From JBMYZL01 sp965661765 (GTDB lineage: Bacteria; Bacteroidota; Bacteroidia; Flavobacteriales_D; Sanyastnellaceae): 51,613 nt of DNA. The DNA is taken from the NCBI GenBank assembly GCA_965661765.1, contig CBFIFE010000015.1:1-51613 (forward strand), given 5' to 3'. The notes below the pieces were generated by a model. It was not told the DNA's origin. It searched no databases and was given only the letters and a program-made list of their open reading frames with translations. Below, piece after piece: positions 42,913 to 48,800 of this stretch (position 1 is its first letter; each line of letters begins with the position of its first letter). The translations under genes were made by a program, and so were the position numbers.

Positions 42913-43075
42913 CCCCTAGTCTCCCTCACCCCCCTTGTCACCTTAGTCCCCCTAGTCACCCGAGCCTCCCTAGTCTCCCTAGTCTCCCTAGTCCCCCTAG
43001 TCTCCCTAGTCACCCTAGTCTCCCTGGTCCCCTAGTCACCCCAGTCCCCCTGGTCACCCTAGTCCCCCTGGTTCG
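42913..43075 (-). repeat. 9-bp tandem array, ACTAGGGNG type, inverted (array B)
   Basis: Fills the whole interval between the subtilase stop and the frr stop. About 18 units read CCCTAGTCT, CCCTAGTCA or CCCTAGTCC on the plus strand, the reverse complement of array A units. On the minus strand it starts right after the frr stop with CGAACCAGGGGG, almost the same opening as array A. Units nearest the subtilase are more degenerate. Confidence 0.92.
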
Positions 43076-43639
43076 TTAGACCGTCATGATGTCCGCCTCC
43101 TTTGCGGCGAGGACTTCATCCACCTTCTTTGTGTATGCGTCTGTGATTTCCTGAACTTTCGTTTCAGCCACCTTGACCAAATCCTCGCTCAAACCGTCCG
43201 ATTTCAAGGACTTGATGTCATCCATGGCGTCCTTTCTCGCCGCGCGGACACCCACTTTTGCATGCTCACCTTCCGCGCTCGCTCGCTTGGTCAGGTCGCG
43301 GCGACGTTCCTCCGTCAGGGGCGGAACATTGATCATGATGACCTCGCCATTGTTCATCGGGTTCAATCCGAGATTGGCATTGATGATGCCCGTGCAAATG
43401 GGGTCCAGCATGGATTTTTCCCAAGGCTGAACGACCAACGTCCTGGCATCCGTCGAGTTGATGTTGGAGACTTGCCCCAAGGGGGTCGGTGAACCGTAAT
43501 AATCCACCTTGACACTGTCAAGCATTGCTGGGTGCGCCTTCCCTGCGCGGATTTTGGCCAGTTCTGCCTCCAAATGCTTGACGGCTTTCACCATGCCTTC
43601 CTTCGCGGAATCCAGGACCAAATCGATTTCCTCAGTCAT
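43076..43639 (-). CDS. frr: Ribosome recycling factor
   Basis: Splits post-termination ribosomes together with EF-G. The 187-aa protein has typical length and the family segments LAKIRAGKAHPAMLDSVKVD, LVVQPWEKSML and VPPLTEERRRDLTKRA. It lies 23 nt after pyrH, the usual pairing. Its TAA is followed at once by repeat array B. Confidence 0.97.
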   Translation of the reverse strand: MTEEIDLVLDSAKEGMVKAVKHLEAELAKIRAGKAHPAMLDSVKVDYYGSPTPLGQVSNINSTDARTLVVQPWEKSMLDPICTGIINANLGLNPMNNGEVIMINVPPLTEERRRDLTKRASAEGEHAKVGVRAARKDAMDDIKSLKSDGLSEDLVKVAETKVQEITDAYTKKVDEVLAAKEADIMTV

Positions 43640-43662
43640 TTTTTCTTTTGTGTTCTGCTTCG

Positions 43663-44376
43663 TTATGCCTCAAAGTCCACCAGCGTTCCCACTTCCTCTC
43701 CTTCCACCAGACGCAACAAGTTGCCAGATGTGTTCATGTCAAAAACGATGATCGGCAATTTGTTCTCATTGCAGAGCGTGAACGCAGTCATGTCCATGAC
43801 GCGCAAGCCCTTGTCGAACACCTCTTCAAAGGTGATGCGATCATAGCGCTCAGCTGTCGGGTCCTTCTCGGGGTCAGCTGTGTAGATCCCGTCGACACGC
43901 GTGCCCTTGAGGATCACATCCGCATCAATTTCGATGGCTCGCAGCGACGCCGCTGAATCCGTCGTGAAAAATGGATTGCCCGTTCCGCCACCGAAGATCA
44001 CAACCCGGCCCTTCTCCAAATGGCGCACCGCCCGCCGGCGAATGAACGGCTCAGCAATTTGCTTCAGTTCAATGGCCGATTGCAAACGCGTATCCATCCC
44101 TTCCGCCTCCATAGCGCTCTGAAGGGCCATCGCGTTGATGACGGTCGCCAGCATGCCCATGTAATCCCCTTGCGTCCGCTCCATGCCACCCTCTTCCGCT
44201 TGCACCCCTCTGAAAATGTTCCCTCCCCCAATCACAATGGCGACTTGAACCCCCTGATCCACAATGGCCTTGACCTCTCGCGCATATTGCGAAAGGCGCT
44301 CATTGTCGATGCCAAATTGCTTCTGCCCCATGAGGGCCTCGCCGCTGAGTTTGAGGAGGATCCGCTTGTACTTCAT
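43663..44376 (-). CDS. pyrH: Uridylate kinase (UMP kinase)
   Basis: Phosphorylates UMP to UDP in pyrimidine nucleotide synthesis. The 237-aa protein belongs to the amino-acid-kinase fold: LLKLSGEALMG at the N-terminus, IVIGGGNIFRG, the GGTGNPFFTTDSAA loop and DGIYTADPEKDP. It is between tsf and frr, the conserved order rpsB-tsf-pyrH-frr. Confidence 0.97.
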   Translation of the reverse strand: MKYKRILLKLSGEALMGQKQFGIDNERLSQYAREVKAIVDQGVQVAIVIGGGNIFRGVQAEEGGMERTQGDYMGMLATVINAMALQSAMEAEGMDTRLQSAIELKQIAEPFIRRRAVRHLEKGRVVIFGGGTGNPFFTTDSAASLRAIEIDADVILKGTRVDGIYTADPEKDPTAERYDRITFEEVFDKGLRVMDMTAFTLCNENKLPIIVFDMNTSGNLLRLVEGEEVGTLVDFEA

Positions 44377-44479
44377 TTCAACCGCGAATATCCGAATTAT
44401 TCAGGCCAAATCTGACGCCCGTCCGCATTCTTCCCACAACCTTCGACCCCGTTTCGCCCCTGCCCCACCCCACAACAAC

Positions 44480-44507
44480 AAAAAGCCCCGACCACAAGGG
44501 TCGGGGC
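44480..44507 (-). terminator. Rho-independent terminator after tsf
   Basis: On the minus strand a perfect 9-bp stem, GCCCCGACC (44499-44507) with GGTCGGGGC (44485-44493) and a 5-nt loop, is followed by TTTTTG. It lies 34 nt after the tsf stop and separates rpsB-tsf from pyrH-frr. Confidence 0.9.
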
Positions 44508-44540
44508 AATGCTCCTGCTGGAGATCAATTCTTCTTTCAA

Positions 44541-45365
44541 TCAATCCAAAGCGGCACGACGGAAACCCGTGATCTCCGCACCGCTGGCCGCAGAGGCCAC
44601 GTACTGCGCAACCGTGGATTTGTTGTCCTTGATGAAGGCTTGGTTGACCAGAGTCACTTCCTTGAACCACTTCTTCAAGCGGCCCTCGGCAATTTTCTCG
44701 GCCATCTCTGCTGGTTTGCCCTCTTGAATGGCCAAATCCTTGCCCAATTCACGCTCCTTCTCAATCAAATCAGCGGGGATTTGATCCTCGTTCAAAGCAA
44801 CCGGCGCCATCGCCGCAGCCTGCATGGCCACGTCACGACCTGCATCGGCCACGTTCGCGGAAAAGCCAACGACTGTCGCCAAGCGGTTGCCCGGGTGAAT
44901 GTAAGCAGCTACGTGAGGCGCTTCGATGGTCTCAAACGTACCGATTTCGATGCGCTCACCAATCTTTCCTACCTCCTCAATGATTTTCTCGGCCACCGTG
45001 ATGGTCGCTCCTGGGTAGTTCTTGGCCAACAAATCATCCTTGCTGGTCAGCTTGTCCGCAATCGCCATGTCCAACAACGTCTGCGCAACACCAATGAAGT
45101 CAGCATTCTTCGCAACAAAGTCTGTCTCGCAATTCAATGCCAGCAATGCACCAAACGACCCATCTGCGGATGCTCCAGACAAAATTGCCCCTTCACCCGC
45201 TTCGCGATCGCCGCGCTTGGCTGCAACCTTCTGCCCTTTTTTGCGCAGAATTTCAATGGCCTTTTCAAAGTCTCCCTCGGCTTCCTGGAGTGCCTTTTTG
45301 CAATCCATCATGCCGGCTCCTGTTTGCTTCCGGAGCTTGTTTACATCTGCAGCTGTGATGCTCAT
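44541..45365 (-). CDS. tsf: Elongation factor Ts
   Basis: Nucleotide exchange factor for EF-Tu. The 274-aa protein has the N-terminal UBA-like domain with LRKQTGAGMMDCKKALQEA and the signature ALNCETDFVAKNADF. The start at 45365 gives MSITAADVNKL. It follows rpsB by 89 nt and ends before a strong terminator. Confidence 0.97.
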   Translation of the reverse strand: MSITAADVNKLRKQTGAGMMDCKKALQEAEGDFEKAIEILRKKGQKVAAKRGDREAGEGAILSGASADGSFGALLALNCETDFVAKNADFIGVAQTLLDMAIADKLTSKDDLLAKNYPGATITVAEKIIEEVGKIGERIEIGTFETIEAPHVAAYIHPGNRLATVVGFSANVADAGRDVAMQAAAMAPVALNEDQIPADLIEKERELGKDLAIQEGKPAEMAEKIAEGRLKKWFKEVTLVNQAFIKDNKSTVAQYVASAASGAEITGFRRAALD

Positions 45366-45454
45366 GATTCTCTAATTGTGCCAAAAGCCCACTGGCTATG
45401 GGTCTTGGGCCTCTGGCGGTTCAATGTGCTCTCTTGTGGTCTGGAATAACTCGG

Positions 45455-46324
45455 TTAGGCTTCGGCCGCAGGTGCATCTGCTTCGCCTTTTGGAGATGCA
45501 GGTGCTTCCTCTGCCGCTTCTGCCGCAGGCGCCTCCGCAGGAGTCGCTTCAGCAGCAGGTGCCTTGGCTGCAGCTGCAGCATCTTCAGCTGCCTTGTCTG
45601 CTACCGCCTTGTCTGCTGCCGCTTTGTCCTTGTCGGTCTTGCGCTCTTGCAAACCTTCGGCCACTGCCTGGACGACAACGTCCATGATGGCCACAATGGA
45701 CTTGCTTGCATCGTCGTTCGCGGGAATGGGGAAATCCACAGGACGTGGGTCCGAGTTCGTGTCCACCATGGCAAACACCGGGATGCCCAACTTCTTCGCC
45801 TCGGCCAACGCGATGTGCTCTTTCATCACATCCACGATAAAGATGGCCGCTGGAATCCGGGTCAAATCCGAGATGGACCCCAAGTTGCGCTCGAGTTTCG
45901 CCCGTTGACGGCTCACCTGAAGACGCTCGCGCTTAGAGAGCGTGTTCAACGTTCCGTCCGTCTCCATCTTGTCAATCTGAGACATCTTCCGAACGGCCTT
46001 ACGAACCGTTGCAAAATTTGTCAGCATGCCACCAGACCAGCGCTCCGTGACGTAGGGCATGCCCACAGCCTTCACACGTTCTGCAACAACTTCCTTTGCT
46101 TGTTTCTTCGTAGCAACAAAGAGAATTTTCTTGCCACTTTTGGCAATTTGCTTCATTGCCGCAGCAGCTTCATCGAGTTTGACTGCAGTCTTGTGCAGAT
46201 CGATGATGTGGATGCCTTTCTTCTCAGTGAAGATGTACGGAGCCATGTGGGGGTTCCACTTCCGCTTCAGGTGACCGAAATGGACACCGGCTTCGAGCAT
46301 TTGCTCAAAATTGACTTTCGCCAT
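45455..46324 (-). CDS. rpsB: 30S ribosomal protein S2
   Basis: A 289-aa protein. The S2 core runs to about residue 225, with AGVHFGHLKRKWNPHMAPYI, ILFVATKKQAKE and IPVFAMVDTNSDPRPVDFPI. It is followed by a low-complexity Lys/Ala/Glu/Pro tail of about 60 residues (ADKAVADKAAEDAAAAAKAP and similar). Such tails occur on S2 in Bacteroidota; its role is unknown. The ATG at 46324 begins MAKVNFEQML. It begins the rpsB-tsf pair. Confidence 0.97.
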   Translation of the reverse strand: MAKVNFEQMLEAGVHFGHLKRKWNPHMAPYIFTEKKGIHIIDLHKTAVKLDEAAAAMKQIAKSGKKILFVATKKQAKEVVAERVKAVGMPYVTERWSGGMLTNFATVRKAVRKMSQIDKMETDGTLNTLSKRERLQVSRQRAKLERNLGSISDLTRIPAAIFIVDVMKEHIALAEAKKLGIPVFAMVDTNSDPRPVDFPIPANDDASKSIVAIMDVVVQAVAEGLQERKTDKDKAAADKAVADKAAEDAAAAAKAPAAEATPAEAPAAEAAEEAPASPKGEADAPAAEA

Positions 46325-46404
46325 TGTTTGCGTTCCTTGAGTAAGCAACCCCCTGGTAGCTCGGCGATCGAGGTCCAGGACGTTTGGATGCTAAACGATT
46401 GAAT

Positions 46405-46438
46405 AAAAAAGAAAAAGCGTGGCAACCGAGGCTGCCAC
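46405..46438 (-). terminator. Terminator after rpsI
   Basis: On the minus strand GTGGCA (46433-46438 read in reverse) pairs with TGCCAC (46419-46424) around an 8-nt loop and is followed by a T-rich run (CTTTTTCTTTTTT). It lies 20 nt after the rpsI stop and before rpsB. Confidence 0.75.
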
Positions 46439-46457
46439 ACTGAAAAAATCTTGGGAA

Positions 46458-46844
46458 TTAACGCTTCGAGAACTGGGTCTTCTTCCGCGCCTTCGGCTGG
46501 CCAAACTTCTTCCGCTCCACCATCCGGGGATCGCGCGTGGTCAGGCCCACCTGCTTCAGGGTGGGCTTCCACTCTGGATTGATTTCCACCAGCGCCTTGG
46601 AAATGGCCAAACGGACAGCCTCAGCTTGACCCGTGATGCCACCGCCATCAACATTGACCTTGACATCGTACTGACCGGTTGTTTCAGTCAGTTGAAACGG
46701 CTGGTGAACCTTGTATTGCAGAACAGACGTGGTGAAGTAATTCTCCATGTCCTTCTTGTTCACGGTCACCTTGCCGCTGCCTGGCGTCATGTACAAACGC
46801 GCTACTGCGGTTTTCCGACGTCCGGATGTATTGATTGTGTCCAT
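46458..46844 (-). CDS. rpsI: 30S ribosomal protein S9
   Basis: A 128-aa protein with SGRRKTAVARLYMTPGSGKV at the N-terminus and the conserved basic end TTRDPRMVERKKFGQPKARK followed by KTQFSKR, which contacts the P-site tRNA. It is 20 nt downstream of rplM. Confidence 0.98.
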   Translation of the reverse strand: MDTINTSGRRKTAVARLYMTPGSGKVTVNKKDMENYFTTSVLQYKVHQPFQLTETTGQYDVKVNVDGGGITGQAEAVRLAISKALVEINPEWKPTLKQVGLTTRDPRMVERKKFGQPKARKKTQFSKR

Positions 46845-46864
46845 TCAGGTCGTGATTCTCTTGT

Positions 46865-47314
46865 TCAAGCGTTGATGGTCATAGGGGTCGGCTGTTGCGC
46901 CTCATGCTTGTGGTCTGGACCCACATAAACATGGAGGTTCCGGAACAAAGCACGTCCCAAGCGGTTCTTCGGCAGCATGCCACGAACAGCATCCTCTACC
47001 ATGGCAAAAGGCTTGCGTTGCATCTGCTCTTTTGCTGTACGAACACGCTGTCCGCCGGGATAACCTGTGTAGCGGATGTACTTTTTGTCATCCCACTTGT
47101 TGCCCGTCAAAACAATTTTGTCAGCGTTGACCACGATGACATAATCACCACAATCGGCATGCGGTGTGAAGTTGGGCTTGTGCTTGCCCCGCAGGTGCGT
47201 CGCGACAGCGGAGGCCAAACGACCAAGCGTCTGTCCCTCAGCATCGACGATCAACCACTTCTTGTCGGCATTCTCCTTGTTCACGGAGAGCGTCTTGTAG
47301 CTCAATGTATCCAC
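46865..47314 (-). CDS. rplM: 50S ribosomal protein L13
   Basis: A 149-aa protein with KKWLIVDAEGQTLGRLASAV, GDYVIVVNADKIVLTGNKW and VRGMLPKNRLGRALFRNLHV. The start is probably GTG at 47314, giving MDTLSYKTLS, the family N-terminus in Bacteroidota; a TTG at 47320 would add two residues. It is the first gene of rplM-rpsI and is preceded by a promoter and leader hairpin. Confidence 0.95.
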   Translation of the reverse strand: MDTLSYKTLSVNKENADKKWLIVDAEGQTLGRLASAVATHLRGKHKPNFTPHADCGDYVIVVNADKIVLTGNKWDDKKYIRYTGYPGGQRVRTAKEQMQRKPFAMVEDAVRGMLPKNRLGRALFRNLHVYVGPDHKHEAQQPTPMTINA

Positions 47315-47341
47315 GGTCAAAGTCTGATTCTCAAAATATCA

Positions 47342-47386
47342 CCCCACTATTGGGGGCGCGAAGATAGCGAACGAATGTTTACAACC
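47342..47386 (-). promoter_or_regulatory. rplM promoter and leader hairpin
   Basis: On the minus strand TTG, 20 nt, TATCTTCG (47359-47366) resembles the Bacteroidota promoter. Just downstream, CCCC (47352-47355) and GGGG (47342-47345) can pair around a 6-nt loop in the predicted 5' UTR. L13 operons in Bacteroidota have been proposed to carry leader RNAs; whether this hairpin belongs to such a class could not be checked. Confidence 0.4.
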
Positions 47387-47417
47387 CAAGGCATGTTGTG
47401 AACAAATTCCCACACAA

Positions 47418-48110
47418 TCATTGACAATGCCAAATCCCACCCACCCGCAATGTCCCCACCGACCCTGAAGAAGCTGGGGAAAGGGCCCACTCGGTTTGGT
47501 GTCCCACAAAAACCGATTGACGCTCAGTCGGCTTCCAGTGCAGGTCCAAACGAACGCGGAGTTGGGTGGATTCAAAACGATTCGCCTCAGCAGATCTCCG
47601 CCAAAACCACTCGCCATTCGCCTCCAACCGCCAGCGACGCCCTCCTGACACCATATATATGTCACGGGCAATCGCCAGTCGAACCCGCAACGCCTCATTC
47701 GCCGGCGGTGGCGACCATGCCGTGTCATGGGATCGGGCGGGCAAGGCACGGGCGTGCTGGTACATGCCTCGGATTCGGATTTGGCCATGAACGCCCAATG
47801 CTTGCTTTCGAAGCATGCGAAAGGCCAAACGCCGCTCCGGCCGATACACCCCCTCACCCAAGTGGGTTTCCAAAAGACGGAGCTGACCGTCGGCCCACCA
47901 CCCCGAACCCTTTCGGACCTCTCGCCCCAAGTCGAGGTCGACAAAGGCCGAGGCATGCCCTGTGGCCGACCAACGCGACTCCACGGACATCAAACCCTTG
48001 AAGGACCAAGGGAGGTCGGTGTCGGCGGCGAGGTTGAGCCAGGTTTGGCCTGAAGCGGGCAAAGCAAAGACCGCGAGCACAAGCCCGATGAAAAGGTTCC
48101 TACGCAACAT
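47418..48110 (-). CDS. DUF2490 family outer-membrane protein
   Basis: A 230-aa protein with a signal peptide (LFIGLVLAVFALPASGQ) and alternating beta strands such as SVESRWSATGHASAFVDLDL and RVRLDLHWKPTERQSVFVGH, typical of DUF2490, which is predicted to form a small outer-membrane barrel. Function unknown. The ATG at 48110 begins the signal peptide; the open frame upstream is antisense to tdk. A TACTTTCG box ends 5 nt before the ATG. It is divergent from tdk. Confidence 0.78.
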   Translation of the reverse strand: MLRRNLFIGLVLAVFALPASGQTWLNLAADTDLPWSFKGLMSVESRWSATGHASAFVDLDLGREVRKGSGWWADGQLRLLETHLGEGVYRPERRLAFRMLRKQALGVHGQIRIRGMYQHARALPARSHDTAWSPPPANEALRVRLAIARDIYMVSGGRRWRLEANGEWFWRRSAEANRFESTQLRVRLDLHWKPTERQSVFVGHQTEWALSPASSGSVGTLRVGGIWHCQ

Positions 48111-48115
48111 CGCAG

Positions 48116-48123
48116 CGAAAGTA
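48116..48123 (-). promoter_or_regulatory. Candidate -7 box TACTTTCG of the DUF2490 gene
   Basis: 7 of 8 to TAnnTTTG on the minus strand, 5 nt from the ATG at 48110. Confidence 0.35.
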
Positions 48124-48133
48124 GCTTCAGAAC

Positions 48134-48141
48134 TAACTTCG
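48134..48141 (+). promoter_or_regulatory. Candidate -7 box TAACTTCG of tdk
   Basis: 7 of 8 to TAnnTTTG, 5 nt before the GTG at 48147 and 23 nt before the ATG at 48165. The divergent DUF2490 box is only 10 nt away. Confidence 0.35.
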
Positions 48142-48146
48142 CCATT

Positions 48147-48800
48147 GTGACAGAAGTCCCCTCCATGACACATCTCTCCCACGGCGAAGGCCGACTCGAA
48201 GTGATTTGCGGCCCGATGTTCTCGGGCAAAACCGAAGAATTGCTGCGGCGTGTGCGGCGTGCCCAAATCGCCAAACAACCCACGGTGGTCTTCAAGCCCG
48301 CGACCGATACGCGATGGGATGCCCATGCCGTTCGATCCCATGACGCGAATGAATCCCCTTCGGTCATGGTGCGGAGCAGTGCGGAAATCGGGGCGTGGAT
48401 GGCGGGTCAGCCGAGGCACATTCCTGTGGTGGCGATCGACGAGGCCCAGTTCTTTGACAACGAACTGCCCCGCCTGTGCGCGAAGCTCGCCGATGCAGGA
48501 CACCGGGTCATCGCCGCAGGCCTGGACCTCGATTTCACCGGGGAGCCTTTTGGCTGCATGCCTGAATTGCTTGCCCGCGCCGAGGAGGTGGCCAAGCTCA
48601 ACGCGGTGTGTCTCGAAACGGGCCGGCCAGCGCATTTTTCTCACCGCATTGCCGGGGGAACAGCGACGGTGGAGGTCGGTGAAAAAGACCGGTACATCCC
48701 ATTGACGCGACAGGCCTTCGTGGCGGCCCGTGCTGTGCGAAAAGGTCCGTCAACAGGCCGAGAGGAGACGGAAGCAATCGATGGTGCCGACCGCCCATGA
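48147..48800 (+). CDS. tdk: Thymidine kinase (type II) lacking the usual zinc cysteines
   Basis: Salvage enzyme phosphorylating thymidine. The 217-aa protein has the P-loop GPMFSGKTEELLRR, the DEAQFF motif and GLDLDFTGEPFG. The zinc ribbon of type II enzymes is degraded: the first CxxC is reduced to AVCLETG and the second pair near the C-terminus is absent (KDRYIPLTRQAF). The start is taken as GTG at 48147, 5 nt after a promoter-like box; ATG at 48165 is also plausible. Its stop overlaps murF-alr by 4 nt. Confidence 0.9.
   Translation: MTEVPSMTHLSHGEGRLEVICGPMFSGKTEELLRRVRRAQIAKQPTVVFKPATDTRWDAHAVRSHDANESPSVMVRSSAEIGAWMAGQPRHIPVVAIDEAQFFDNELPRLCAKLADAGHRVIAAGLDLDFTGEPFGCMPELLARAEEVAKLNAVCLETGRPAHFSHRIAGGTATVEVGEKDRYIPLTRQAFVAARAVRKGPSTGREETEAIDGADRP

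Noticed and set aside
39233..43075. Composite transposon bounded by the inverted arrays
   Set aside because: The enclosed genes are dxr and a subtilase; there is no transposase or target-site duplication, and dxr is a core gene.
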